Positions 1 to 8,111 of a stretch of 18,547 nt of DNA are shown here, piece after piece; the first letter of the stretch is position 1; every line of letters begins with the position of its first letter. Position numbers and translations under genes: made by a program. The DNA is taken from positions 1-18,547 of the forward strand of contig USAV01000028.1 in the NCBI GenBank assembly GCA_900552715.1, written 5' to 3'. The notes under the pieces were generated by a model that worked only from the letters and a program-made list of their open reading frames with translations, was not told where the DNA came from and did no database searches. Source of the stretch: an uncultured Veillonella sp. GTDB lineage: Bacteria; Bacillota; Negativicutes; Veillonellales; Veillonellaceae.

Positions 1-1628
1 AACTTACGGAGACCACGCCCTAACTGTTGAATAAATACGATTGGGCTTTCAGTCTGACGAAGCATAATAACTTGATTGATTTCAGGGATATCGACACCTT
101 CATTAAAGATATCTACAGTAAAAATGTAGTCTAATTGCTCGCTAAGTCTACCTTCATAGTCGCCAGTACCTGTTAATCGAGCAATAGCTTTTTCTCGAGT
201 TTCTTGACTATCTTCACCAGTTAGACAGATCGTACGATACGCACCTCGTTCGTTAAAAGCATCAGATAGTTCTTTGGCCTCAACTCTATTACTGCAGAAC
301 ACAAGTCCTTTTACTCGACTCCCACTATGACCGAAGTAACGAATCTTTTCAATAATCTTATCGACTCGCTCTTTTGTAGATAAATTAGAGAAAGATACCT
401 CCATATCTGATAAGTCTTCTTGAGCATCTACCCATAAGTCACTAATCCCAAAATAGTGGAATGGACAAAGTAAATCTTCTTCTAAGGCTTGTTGTAACCG
501 AATTTCATAAATAATATTATGGTCAAAAAGCTCATACAAATCGTATCCATCAGTCCGCTCAGGACTCGCTGTCATACCTAATAGAAATTCTGGTTTAAAA
601 TAATCAATAATACGTTGGTAACTATCAGATCCTGCATGATGTACTTCGTCAATAATAATACAATCAAAAGACTTTGGATCGTATTGTTTCATTACATCGT
701 CGCGCCCCATCATCTGCATAGTCGAAAAGACGTGTGTAGCGTTATACATCTTAGCATGTCCAGATACGAGTCCAAAGTGAATAGAACTATCATTAAAAAC
801 ACGTTCAAAGCTTTTAATTGCTTGTTTTGCAATCTGTTCACGGTGTACTAAGAACAATATTCTTTTCGAATTCATTTCACGCATAGCAAATGCGGCTGCA
901 TAAGTTTTCCCCGTACCTGTCGCAGAAATTAAAAGGCCCCTTTTAGCGTTATTAGCTCTCAATTCATTGAAATTATTAATAAACTGCTCTTGCATACTAT
1001 TAGGTTCTAATTGTACTAAATCTACTTTTCTAAACTGTTCAGCAATATTCTTTTGTGAAGTATGATCTGGTCGTACCCATCGAGGCCTATACCAAGGAAT
1101 AAACTCTTCATAGGGAATGGCAAACTCGGAATTCCAATATAAATCAAACTCTTCCGTAATCTCACGTGCATATGTATCATCGCAATGGGCTTCAGACCGA
1201 GTATTCCACTCTCGATTTTTCTTTAATGCGTTAATCGTTAAATTGGAACTGCCGACTATAATCTGGTAAGATTCATCCTTTTTAAAAATGTAGCCCTTTG
1301 TGTGAAAACCATGGTTACTCCCCTGAGTCGTACAGTACACCTTTAAATCAATGTTATTTAAACTTCCTAAATCTTCCAAAACTTTTGGACTATTAAAACC
1401 AAGATAATCTGTCGTTAACACACGACCATGTACTCCACGCTCTTCTAGTTCTTTAAGAATTGGTTTTAATGTTAGTAGGCCTTCTGGTGTTATAAACGCT
1501 ACAGATATTAAAAACTCATCACAATTGCGCAAGCCATCTTCAATAGCAGATAGTACATTGCGCCCTTCCCCGTTTGCAATGAGTTCTGAAGACGTAGCAA
1601 AATTAAGCAAACGATTCGATTCTGACAT
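1..1628 (-). CDS. PLD-domain superfamily II helicase, C-terminus outside window
   Basis: An uninterrupted frame runs from an ATG at 1628 to the window edge, giving 542 codons without a stop. The ATG is preceded by GGGGAG about 6 bases upstream. The N-terminal part resembles a phospholipase D-like nuclease: HTK at residues 109-111 followed by GSSNLT. The helicase core follows: motif I GTGKT (Lys241), motif II DEVH (327-330), motif III TAS (353-355), motif V-like NEGVDIP, and motif VI QQLGRGLRK at 534-542, where the window ends. PLD-helicase proteins of this type usually continue into a DUF3427 region, which cannot be seen here. The family is annotated as type III restriction/helicase-like and its substrate is poorly defined. 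A DNA repair or defence role is inference, and no methylase or specificity gene is visible beside it. Domain architecture is confident; biological role is not. Confidence 0.88.
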   Translation of the reverse strand, partial: MSESNRLLNFATSSELIANGEGRNVLSAIEDGLRNCDEFLISVAFITPEGLLTLKPILKELEERGVHGRVLTTDYLGFNSPKVLEDLGSLNNIDLKVYCTTQGSNHGFHTKGYIFKKDESYQIIVGSSNLTINALKKNREWNTRSEAHCDDTYAREITEEFDLYWNSEFAIPYEEFIPWYRPRWVRPDHTSQKNIAEQFRKVDLVQLEPNSMQEQFINNFNELRANNAKRGLLISATGTGKTYAAAFAMREMNSKRILFLVHREQIAKQAIKSFERVFNDSSIHFGLVSGHAKMYNATHVFSTMQMMGRDDVMKQYDPKSFDCIIIDEVHHAGSDSYQRIIDYFKPEFLLGMTASPERTDGYDLYELFDHNIIYEIRLQQALEEDLLCPFHYFGISDLWVDAQEDLSDMEVSFSNLSTKERVDKIIEKIRYFGHSGSRVKGLVFCSNRVEAKELSDAFNERGAYRTICLTGEDSQETREKAIARLTGTGDYEGRLSEQLDYIFTVDIFNEGVDIPEINQVIMLRQTESPIVFIQQLGRGLRK

Positions 1629-1663
1629 AATAGACTCCCCATATAATGAATACTATACTTGCT

Positions 1664-1672
1664 ATTATACCA
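1664..1672 (-). promoter_or_regulatory. Extended -10 promoter of the helicase gene
   Basis: On the minus strand TGGTATAAT is an extended -10 element lying 36 bases upstream of the helicase ATG. No good -35 is visible, which is common for extended -10 promoters. A GC-rich CTGCAGCTGC stretch sits just upstream. Confidence 0.45.
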
Positions 1673-1829
1673 GCCGCAGCTGCAGCGTCTAGGAAAATAT
1701 ATTTTTATACAAAATAACTTGTTTCTATAAAGCTCTTCTAATGTTATTCATCTATAAATCGCGAATTATAAATATTAATATATGTTCACATCAAATAATT
1801 TCATCTATTCCTTATGATTCTCTGCTCTA

Positions 1830-1864
1830 TACGTCTTTTTTGGGACGTAAGTTTATGATATAAT
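1830..1864 (+). promoter_or_regulatory. Promoter with inverted repeat, upstream of the 1942 gene
   Basis: A perfect -10 (TATAAT, 1859-1864) has a poor -35 (TTTTTG, 1837-1842, spacer 16). The -35 area lies inside a perfect 6-bp inverted repeat, TACGTC-N8-GACGTA (1830-1849), which could be a regulator site. Transcription would begin near 1871. This is the only strong signal I see in the 313-base gap 1629-1941 apart from the leader inverted repeat described separately and the divergent helicase promoter. Confidence 0.45.
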
Positions 1865-1867
1865 GTA

Positions 1868-1918
1868 ACTAATTACTCTAGGGGCATAGTGCGCCCAAAC
1901 GGATCCAAAAGAGTTAGT
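1868..1918 (+). repeat. Inverted repeats in the leader of the 1942 gene
   Basis: ACTAA and CTCT (1868-1872 and 1876-1879) together complement AGAGTTAGT (1910-1918). Between them GGGGCA (1881-1886) can pair with TGC-G-CCC (1890-1896), and GGATCC follows. The nested arrangement resembles a folded leader, but the predicted start of transcription near 1871 would remove part of the outer strand. I do not recognise a known riboswitch class. Confidence 0.25.
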
Positions 1919-1941
1919 GTGTTTTCAAGGAGCGTGCGCAG

Positions 1942-2877
1942 TTGAAAAAGGGATACATCAAGTTAATAGCAGCCGTTGTACTTGGCATTGCTATTATCGG
2001 TGGTGGGATCTACGGGGTGTATACACTCTTGTCATCCAATACAACGACAATTTTATATCGATCAACCGTTGACGACAAAATCAACGCTATCCGTCCTTAC
2101 ATTGTCGCATTAGACACATATAATTCGTATAGTGTAGCCTATGCTAACCAATTACAACCAACTCTTGAAGAGTTGCGTAATGGGTCCCATAATACGACAA
2201 TAACATTGCCAAAATATAAGGACCTTAAAACAGCGTTAGAGGCTGCAAAACAAGATAGTCCAACTCCATACGAAGATGTAAATCAATCAACTAACGATGT
2301 ATTAGCGATTCTAGACCAATTAATTCCTGTTGCAGATCAATTGCAAGCCTACTATGTAGAGCGTCGTTTCGAAAAAGATAATTTCAAAGGTAGTGATGAA
2401 TTAGCTGCACAATATGTACCATTAGCTGAGCAATTCTATGCTACATACAATGCGTTAGATTTGGCCTTAGATAATCGTAATAATGAGCTCTATACAGAGC
2501 GCATGAATGAGTATCAAGGGGAAAAACGTGAAAATGCAGTTAACTTTATTGAGTTAAATCTCATGACTGCCCAAACAATTGACCTTATCGATCCAGATGG
2601 AAATACAGATACCCAAAAGGTCGAAGCAAACTTGCAACAAATTACACAACGTATTAATAAATTGCAACCTGGTACTACATCAGAAACACAAAATGCAGTA
2701 CGTGAGTATCAAGACTCTGTGAAAGAGTTTGTTGCAGAGGCTCGCAACTATATCATCATCAACTCTTCCTACGGCGAAGCATATACACAACTATTTATTA
2801 AATATAACAAAATGGTTGGTAAAGCAAATGTCGTAAATATGGCAGAACTTGATGCAACAGATCAAAAGAAAAAATAA
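1942..2877 (+). CDS. Membrane-anchored helical protein, DUF3829-like
   Basis: A 311-residue protein starting at TTG 1942; AAGGAG at 1927-1932, nine bases upstream, decides this start. A short Lys-rich N-terminus is followed by one hydrophobic segment at about residues 8-31 with no lipobox cysteine and no obvious signal-peptidase site, so I read it as a signal anchor with the rest outside the cytoplasm. The remainder is rich in Ala, Gln, Asn, Tyr and charged residues and appears almost entirely helical. The opening motif (DKINAIRPYI then LDTYNSY) recalls DUF3829/YiiG-type extracytoplasmic proteins of unknown function; this is recognition from memory, not a search result. The gene stands alone, with its own promoter and a strong terminator immediately after it. 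No function is assigned. Confidence 0.85.
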   Translation: MKKGYIKLIAAVVLGIAIIGGGIYGVYTLLSSNTTTILYRSTVDDKINAIRPYIVALDTYNSYSVAYANQLQPTLEELRNGSHNTTITLPKYKDLKTALEAAKQDSPTPYEDVNQSTNDVLAILDQLIPVADQLQAYYVERRFEKDNFKGSDELAAQYVPLAEQFYATYNALDLALDNRNNELYTERMNEYQGEKRENAVNFIELNLMTAQTIDLIDPDGNTDTQKVEANLQQITQRINKLQPGTTSETQNAVREYQDSVKEFVAEARNYIIINSSYGEAYTQLFIKYNKMVGKANVVNMAELDATDQKKK

Positions 2878-2886
2878 CTAACTACA

Positions 2887-2918
2887 AAAAGAGGACTAGC
2901 CGTGGCTAGTCCTCTTTT
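2887..2918. terminator. Bidirectional intrinsic terminator
   Basis: GAGGACTAGCC (2891-2901) pairs with GGCTAGTCCTC (2904-2914). It is flanked by an A-run on the left and a T-run on the right, so it can stop the plus-strand gene ending at 2877 and the minus-strand binding-protein gene ending at 2984. Confidence 0.9.
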
Positions 2919-2983
2919 GATATGTCTACAACTACTTTAAATTATATTAACAAGTTTCATTACTATAGGTTTATATAATAAAA

Positions 2984-4537
2984 TTATTTCCGTTTTAAGT
3001 CTTTCGTAATGATATAGTATTCAGATGGAGATATCTTAATACCATCGATATTGTTATTCCCTACAATATTAATCTTAGGATATCCAAGGAAGAGTGCTAT
3101 CGAATCATCTAGCATCAATTGTTGTGCATTGATCAACGCATTATGACGCACTAATGGATCGTTGGCACTTTCACCAAGAGCTAACAATTCATCGAAACGT
3201 GGATTGGAGAATCCAGAACCATTTGCCTCAGCACCGGTCCCCCAGTATTGTTTCAAGAACCATACAGGTTGGCCAGTATTAGCAGTAACTACACTAGAGA
3301 TGAGCATATCGTAATCCCCAGATTGCGCCAATGTATCAATCACAGCATAGTCTATGATTTTAATTTGTAAATCTACACCGATTTTTTTGTAGTCCGCTTG
3401 TAATGCCTCTGCATATAATGGCAATTCAGGACGAGATGTATAGGCATAGAAATCAAGCACTAGGTTTTCACCATCTTTATCTACAATCCCATCACCATTT
3501 GTATCAATATAACCTTCACGTTTAAGTAATTCTTTAGCACGTTCAACATTATATTTATTAGGATCCCGCAATTGATTGAATCCATAATCAATGGACGGTG
3601 GCAATGGAGCCTTACCGGCAATAAAGGTATCCTTCATAAGGTTCTTTGCATAGGACTCACGATTCGCTCCGGCAATGAGGGCCGCTCGAAGATTAGCATT
3701 CTTAAGCTTGCCTTTTTGGCTCATCCGAACGAATACATCACGTAAAGATGATTCTTCATAAATAGTAAATTTCTTATCGTTTTGGAAGATACCATATTCG
3801 CCAGGTCCAATGCTAACGGCCATATCTACATCACCCGCTTGCAATGCCATAGCTCGTGTATTGGCATCGTTAATAGATGGAATTTCAACCTTAGCAAAGC
3901 CTGGCTTGCCATCCCAGTAGTTATCATTCCGTGCTAGCTCAGCACGCTCTTTTGTAAATGATGTCACTACATAAGGACCAGTACCAATAGGACCTTCCTT
4001 CGCAATATCACGACCATTTGCCTCAGCAGTTACATCCATAATCAAGAATAATGGATCCCCCAACAAGTTTGGCAAATTATAATAAGGCTTATCGGTCTTA
4101 ATTGTGAGATCTTGACCATTAGCCGTCATTTCAGTGTAATTAAAGAATGTTTTTGCCCGTTTACTTTTCGCAAAGGTTCGTTCCAAAGACGCCTTTACGG
4201 CCTCAGCAGTAAGAGCATTACCGTTAGAGAACTTAACCTTATCGTTGATGGTGAAAGTCCAAGTCAGCTTATCATCACTTTGCTTCCAAGAGGATGCTAA
4301 CCAGGGTCTAGCATTCATGTGATCATCAAATTTTATTAGTGTTTCCCCTACACCATATCGTACAACAGCCCAGCTAAAATAGTTTTCTGTTGGTTCTAAT
4401 GTACCTGCAAAGCTAATAGCCCCTACTTTTAATACATCATTAGATGAATCGGATGATTGATTCATACAGCCTACAGTACCAAGGACCGTAACACCCAGCA
4501 TCATACCAACCAGTAATGCCTTACGTAATCCTTTCAT
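2984..4537 (-). CDS. Lipoprotein substrate-binding protein, family 5 (NikA/DppA-like), stand-alone copy
   Basis: 517 residues. A signal peptide ends in the lipobox LGTVGC, with lipid-attachment Cys24. The mature protein is a family 5 extracytoplasmic solute-binding protein (nickel/dipeptide/oligopeptide type): early RYGVGETLIKFDD and PWLASSW motifs, WTFTINDKVKFSNG near residue 100, then GPIGTGPY and a central NDNYWDGKP. A DTNGDGIVDKDG stretch looks like a calcium-binding loop and is shared with the paralogue at 6394-7962; the two proteins look well over half identical in their N-terminal parts by eye. The gene lies downstream of the ABC operon but behind that operon's terminator, with its own promoter and a GC-tract palindrome, so it is probably expressed independently. 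It has no permease of its own here and presumably feeds the 8112-9871 permeases. The substrate is inferred to be a cobalt or nickel complex; a peptide remains possible. Confidence 0.9.
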   Translation of the reverse strand: MKGLRKALLVGMMLGVTVLGTVGCMNQSSDSSNDVLKVGAISFAGTLEPTENYFSWAVVRYGVGETLIKFDDHMNARPWLASSWKQSDDKLTWTFTINDKVKFSNGNALTAEAVKASLERTFAKSKRAKTFFNYTEMTANGQDLTIKTDKPYYNLPNLLGDPLFLIMDVTAEANGRDIAKEGPIGTGPYVVTSFTKERAELARNDNYWDGKPGFAKVEIPSINDANTRAMALQAGDVDMAVSIGPGEYGIFQNDKKFTIYEESSLRDVFVRMSQKGKLKNANLRAALIAGANRESYAKNLMKDTFIAGKAPLPPSIDYGFNQLRDPNKYNVERAKELLKREGYIDTNGDGIVDKDGENLVLDFYAYTSRPELPLYAEALQADYKKIGVDLQIKIIDYAVIDTLAQSGDYDMLISSVVTANTGQPVWFLKQYWGTGAEANGSGFSNPRFDELLALGESANDPLVRHNALINAQQLMLDDSIALFLGYPKINIVGNNNIDGIKISPSEYYIITKDLKRK

Positions 4538-4596
4538 TCACACACCTAACCTTTCTCTATATGTATATGTATATCATTTCATATGAGTATATTTTA

Positions 4597-4656
4597 ATTA
4601 TACCCATAGGGGTATATTGCTTAGTCAACTATACTATATATTTAGCGTTAACACAA
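4597..4656 (-). promoter_or_regulatory. Two overlapping promoters of the stand-alone binding-protein gene
   Basis: On the minus strand, TTGTGT (4656-4651) and TATAGT (4633-4628) are spaced 17 bases. A second candidate is TTGACT (4628-4623) with TATAAT (4602-4597), spaced 20 bases, which is too long for an ordinary sigma-70 promoter. The palindrome at 4599-4616 lies just after the first start site and within the second promoter. Confidence 0.55.
4599..4616. promoter_or_regulatory. Palindromic operator candidate, CsoR/RcnR type (site 1)
   Basis: TATACCC-N4-GGGTATA, 7-bp perfect arms. It closely matches the palindrome at 10252-10268 but is one base shorter in the centre. A GC tract with AT-rich ends is the general form of CsoR/RcnR-family operators. 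Its place over the promoter region suits repression. The cognate regulator is inferred, not shown. Confidence 0.55.
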
Positions 4657-4729
4657 TCATTTTTAAGAAAATTTTCGATATATTTATGTAGAAGAAAAAT
4701 TATCCGCATAATAAATAATAGATAATATA

Positions 4730-4765
4730 AAAATAGCAGTTAACCAAATGGCTAACTGCTATTTT
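4730..4765. terminator. Terminator at the end of the ABC operon
   Basis: A 13-bp perfect stem (AAAATAGCAGTTA, 4730-4742, with its complement at 4753-4765) carries T-rich tails in both directions. It lies 13 bases beyond the stop of the second ATPase gene and separates that operon from the stand-alone binding-protein gene. Confidence 0.88.
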
Positions 4766-4778
4766 ATATAATCAAAAT

Positions 4779-5591
4779 TTACGCTTTCCCAGCTTCTTCT
4801 AAGGTAAGTGGCTTATGATCTTTACCAATTTCAAAGATAGAACTCAACAGAACCTTTGTATAAGGATGTTTAGCATCGGCTAAATGGAATGCGTCTAGCT
4901 CTTCAACGATAGCGCCTTTGTACATTACGACCACCTTGTGGCACATAGTACGAATGAACGCAATATCATGAGCGATAAATAGATATGTTAAATTTTTCTT
5001 CTTTTGTAAACGCGCTAGTAAATAGGCGATGGAGTCTTGTACAGACACGTCTAGAGCACTTGTTGCCTCATCTAGAACAAGAATTTCTGGTTCAAGTACA
5101 ATGGCACGAGCAATGGCCACACGTTGACGTTGACCACCAGACATTTCATGAGGATAACGATGCATGAACTCGCGAGGTAGGTCTACCATTTCAAGATAGT
5201 CACCTGCGATTTGTTCTTCTTTTCCTTTTTCAAGAAGCCCAAAATTGTATAACGGTTCAAGAATAATATCCTTTACCTTCATACGCGGATTGAAGGCTGC
5301 AGATGGATCTTGGAATACCATTTGAATTTTCTTGCGGTATTCTTTCGTTTGCTCAGAGTTCATATGTTGAATCTCTACACCATCTACATAAATCTCGCCT
5401 TCTGTGATAGGCAGCATCTTCATAATCATACGAACCAAAGTCGTTTTACCAGAGCCAGATTCCCCTACAATCCCAAGGGACTCGCCTTTTTCTAAGGTGA
5501 TATTAATACTCTTACACGCTTCGAGCTCACCACCAGTAGGAAGTGGGAATCGTTTACATACATTTTTTAATTCTACAGCGTAGTTAGTCAA
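4779..5591 (-). CDS. ABC transporter ATPase, NikE/DppF/OppF-like
   Basis: I set the start at TTG 5591 rather than a longer upstream frame because AAGGAGGT (5606-5599) sits exactly 7 bases before it. This gives 270 residues, close to E. coli NikE. Visible motifs: Walker A GESGSGKT (43-50), Q-loop Gln94, signature MSGGQ (150-154), Walker B with Asp174-Glu175, switch His208, and the HPYTKVLL segment typical of the C-terminal part of oligopeptide/nickel-type ATPases. It would pair with the 5584-6381 ATPase on the cytoplasmic face of the permeases to power uptake. Its start overlaps the end of the upstream ATPase gene by 8 bases, and its ribosome binding site lies inside that gene, implying translational coupling. 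It is the last gene of the riboswitch-led operon. Confidence 0.93.
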   Translation of the reverse strand: MTNYAVELKNVCKRFPLPTGGELEACKSINITLEKGESLGIVGESGSGKTTLVRMIMKMLPITEGEIYVDGVEIQHMNSEQTKEYRKKIQMVFQDPSAAFNPRMKVKDIILEPLYNFGLLEKGKEEQIAGDYLEMVDLPREFMHRYPHEMSGGQRQRVAIARAIVLEPEILVLDEATSALDVSVQDSIAYLLARLQKKKNLTYLFIAHDIAFIRTMCHKVVVMYKGAIVEELDAFHLADAKHPYTKVLLSSIFEIGKDHKPLTLEEAGKA

Positions 5592-6381
5592 TGTAACGAC
5601 CTCCTTCCAATGTTGGTACAGCATCTTTTAATTGTTTCGTATATTCATTAGATGGGTTTTCTAAAATATCTTGCGGTGTGCCAGCATCAACAACACGGCC
5701 CTTTTTCATAACAATGATATAGTCGGACATATAGGCCGCTACACCAAGGTTATGCGTAACCATTACGATAGCAGAATTATGCTCTTTAGCAAGTTCTAGC
5801 ATTTGCATAACTACTTGAGATTGTGTTGTTACATCTAAAGCAGATGTAGGTTCATCACCAATTAATAACGCAGGATCCAGCGCTAATGCCATAGCAATGC
5901 CCACACGTTGGCGTTGACCGCCGGATAACTCATGTGGATAACGGCGCAATATATCTGCCCCATTAGGGAGAGAAACAGATTCTAATAACTCAATTGCTCG
6001 TCGATCACATTCATCATTGGTAATTTCTATATGAGATTTAAATAATTCTCTAAACTGTTTACCAATGCGAACTATTGGGTCTAAAGCACTACCACTATCT
6101 TGGAAAATCATGGCCATGTCTTTACCACGTATAGCTCTCCATTCAGACTTAGATAGGGTGCGAAGGTCTTGACCATTAAAGAGCATTGTACCATCTGTGA
6201 CCTCACCACCTATAGGCAATAAACCCATGAGGGCCCGGATCACGGTAGTTTTACCGGATCCAGATTCCCCTACAATGGTCAATACCTTACCGCGTTCCAA
6301 GGTAAAGTTTACATCCATAACAGCAGGCACACCTTGGTACGCGATGTTAAGGTTCTCTACAGTTAGTATGTTTTCTGCCAT
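5584..6381 (-). CDS. ABC transporter ATPase, NikD/DppD/OppD-like
   Basis: 265 residues from ATG 6381, with an AAGGAG site just upstream. Motifs: Walker A GESGSGKT (38-45), Q-loop Gln94, signature LSGGQ (152-156), Walker B with Asp176-Glu177, and switch His210. The length matches NikD-type proteins (about 255-265) rather than the longer OppD type (about 330), and the extended C-terminal oligopeptide/dipeptide segment is correspondingly short. That favours the nickel/metal-chelate side of the family, though only weakly. The gene begins 12 bases after the binding-protein gene and its end overlaps the next ATPase gene. The two ATPases would form the nucleotide-binding heterodimer. Confidence 0.93.
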   Translation of the reverse strand: MAENILTVENLNIAYQGVPAVMDVNFTLERGKVLTIVGESGSGKTTVIRALMGLLPIGGEVTDGTMLFNGQDLRTLSKSEWRAIRGKDMAMIFQDSGSALDPIVRIGKQFRELFKSHIEITNDECDRRAIELLESVSLPNGADILRRYPHELSGGQRQRVGIAMALALDPALLIGDEPTSALDVTTQSQVVMQMLELAKEHNSAIVMVTHNLGVAAYMSDYIIVMKKGRVVDAGTPQDILENPSNEYTKQLKDAVPTLEGGRYID

Positions 6382-6393
6382 TATAGCTCCTTA

Positions 6394-7962
6394 TTATTTT
6401 GTAATTTTATTAGTAATCCAGTAGTAGTCACTTGGGTACATGACAGCACCTTTCAAGTAAGAACCAGTAACGATATTAGTTTTAGGGTAACCTAAGAACA
6501 ATGCAGCACCATCATTCATCAATAATTGTTGAATTTGAATTGCATAGTCACGACGTTTTGCAGGATCAAATTCAGTTTCAGCAGCATCTAACAATTGGTC
6601 AACTTGTGGATTGGAGTAACCAGAACCGTTTTGAGGGTTGGAACCATCCACATTAGTATGCCAGTAGTTAGCTAAGAACCAGATTGGATCGCCTGTATTA
6701 GCAGTTACGATGTTGGAGATAAGCATATCATAGTCGCCATCTTGACCCATTTTATCAATCAAGTTATAGTCAACTGTTTTGATTTTCATGTCGATACCCA
6801 CTTTTTTAAGGTCTGCTTGAACAGCTTCTGCATAAAGTGGTAATTCTGCACGAGAATTATATACTACGAAGTCAAATGTCAATGGTTTGCCATCTTTATC
6901 AAGGATGCCGTCCCCATCAGTATCTTTCCAACCATCTTCTGCTAATAATTGTTTAGAACGTTCAGGGTTATACGCATTAGGATCTTTCAAATCTTTGAAG
7001 CCATAGTCCATGGATGGTGGAATTGGTGCGGAACCAGGAATGAATGTACCTTTTAACAATACATCAGCATAGTTTTTACGGTCTGTTGCAGAAATAACTG
7101 CAGCACGTACTTTGTCATCACCAAGAACACCTTTTTGGTTAATACGAGCCAATACTACGCGAAGAGATGCGATTTCATCAACCTTGAACTTATCGTTATT
7201 TTGGAATAAACCAATTTCACCAGCACCGATGTTAACAGCCATATCTACGTCGCCAGATTGTAAGCTCATAGCGCGAGTATTAGGGTCATCGATGGAAGGA
7301 ATTTCTACAGTTTTAAATGGTACTGTACCATCCCAATAGTTTTCGTTAGCAGCCATCTCAGCACGTTCTTTTGTGAAAGATTTAACTACGTATGGACCTG
7401 TACCAATAGGACCTTCCTTCGCAAAGTTACGGCCATCTTTTTCAGATTGTACATCAACGATTAGGAATAACGGATCCGCTAAAAGGCCAGGCATATTAGG
7501 ATATTCTTTTGTTGTATGAATAACTAATTGTTGACCATTAGCTTCCATAGAGTCATATTCGAAGAATGTTTTTGCACGATTGGATTTTTCAAAAGCCCGT
7601 TCGATAGATGCTTTAACTGCTGCAGCATCAACTTTTTTACCATTAGAGAATTTCACCTTATCATTGATTGTGAAAGTCCACGTTTTATGGTCTGGGGATA
7701 CTTCCCATTTAGATGCAATCCATGGTTGAGGTTTCATTTGTTCGTCAAACTTAGCCAATGTTTCGCCTACACCATAGCGCATAACAACCCATGCGAAGAA
7801 GTTTTCTGTAGGTTCTAATGTGGATGCGAAGTTAGTTACACCAACTTTTAAAACATCCTTATTAGCAGCACCACTATTATCAGAGCCGCAACCAGCGATG
7901 AAGGAACCCATCATTACAATGCTAAGACCTGCTAAGAGGGCTTTTTTCCAAGATTTTTTCAT
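6394..7962 (-). CDS. Lipoprotein substrate-binding protein, family 5 (NikA/DppA-like), operon copy
   Basis: I chose ATG 7962 because AAGGAG lies 7 bases upstream; an 11-codon upstream extension has no such site. The product has 522 residues with signal peptide and lipobox FIAGC (lipid Cys25). The same family features as the 2984-4537 paralogue are visible: RYGVGETLAKFDE, PWIASKW, WTFTINDKVKFSNG, GPIGTGPY, NENYWDG, and a DTDGDGILDKDG loop resembling a calcium site. It sits between the permease and ATPase genes, so it is the cognate binding protein of this transporter. A 149-base gap with a stem-loop precedes it, which may allow higher expression than the permeases. The substrate is inferred from the B12 riboswitch to be cobalt/nickel or a chelate of these; family 5 proteins also bind peptides. 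Confidence 0.92.
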   Translation of the reverse strand: MKKSWKKALLAGLSIVMMGSFIAGCGSDNSGAANKDVLKVGVTNFASTLEPTENFFAWVVMRYGVGETLAKFDEQMKPQPWIASKWEVSPDHKTWTFTINDKVKFSNGKKVDAAAVKASIERAFEKSNRAKTFFEYDSMEANGQQLVIHTTKEYPNMPGLLADPLFLIVDVQSEKDGRNFAKEGPIGTGPYVVKSFTKERAEMAANENYWDGTVPFKTVEIPSIDDPNTRAMSLQSGDVDMAVNIGAGEIGLFQNNDKFKVDEIASLRVVLARINQKGVLGDDKVRAAVISATDRKNYADVLLKGTFIPGSAPIPPSMDYGFKDLKDPNAYNPERSKQLLAEDGWKDTDGDGILDKDGKPLTFDFVVYNSRAELPLYAEAVQADLKKVGIDMKIKTVDYNLIDKMGQDGDYDMLISNIVTANTGDPIWFLANYWHTNVDGSNPQNGSGYSNPQVDQLLDAAETEFDPAKRRDYAIQIQQLLMNDGAALFLGYPKTNIVTGSYLKGAVMYPSDYYWITNKITK

Positions 7963-8005
7963 GTAAAATCTCCTTGTACCATTACATATAAACATAAAAC
8001 ATACA

Positions 8006-8040
8006 CATCATGACCACTACAATCTACAATAGTCATAATG
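8006..8040 (-). repeat. Stem-loop in the permease/binding-protein gap
   Basis: CATCATGAC (8006-8014) pairs with GTCATAATG (8032-8040) apart from one wobble. There is no T-run after it, so it is not a terminator. It could protect or process the mRNA ahead of the binding-protein gene. The rest of the 149-base gap shows no clear promoter. Confidence 0.35.
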
Positions 8041-8111
8041 GAAAAACCTTATTACCGCCTATTTATATAACAACTTTCACAACACAACCTATAAATAAGC
8101 ATCACACGTAA

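Noticed and set aside
615..851. 78-codon frame antisense to the helicase gene
   Set aside because: It lies inside the conserved helicase core on the opposite strand and has no supporting signal.
1868..1918. Known riboswitch before the 1942 gene
   Set aside because: No known aptamer consensus was recognised, and the likely transcription start removes part of the outer stem.
4597..4628. MerR-type promoter (20-base spacer with a dyad inside)
   Set aside because: The geometry fits, but a normal 17-base promoter overlaps it, no MerR gene is visible, and the matching palindrome at 10252 is not inside a spacer. I prefer a CsoR-type reading but cannot exclude this.
5592..5624. Longer N-terminus for the second ATPase
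   Set aside because: It would lie over the ribosome binding site AAGGAGGT, and family similarity starts after TTG 5591.
7963..7995. Upstream extension of the operon binding protein
   Set aside because: It would put residues ahead of a proper signal peptide and lacks a ribosome binding site; ATG 7962 has AAGGAG at 7 bases.
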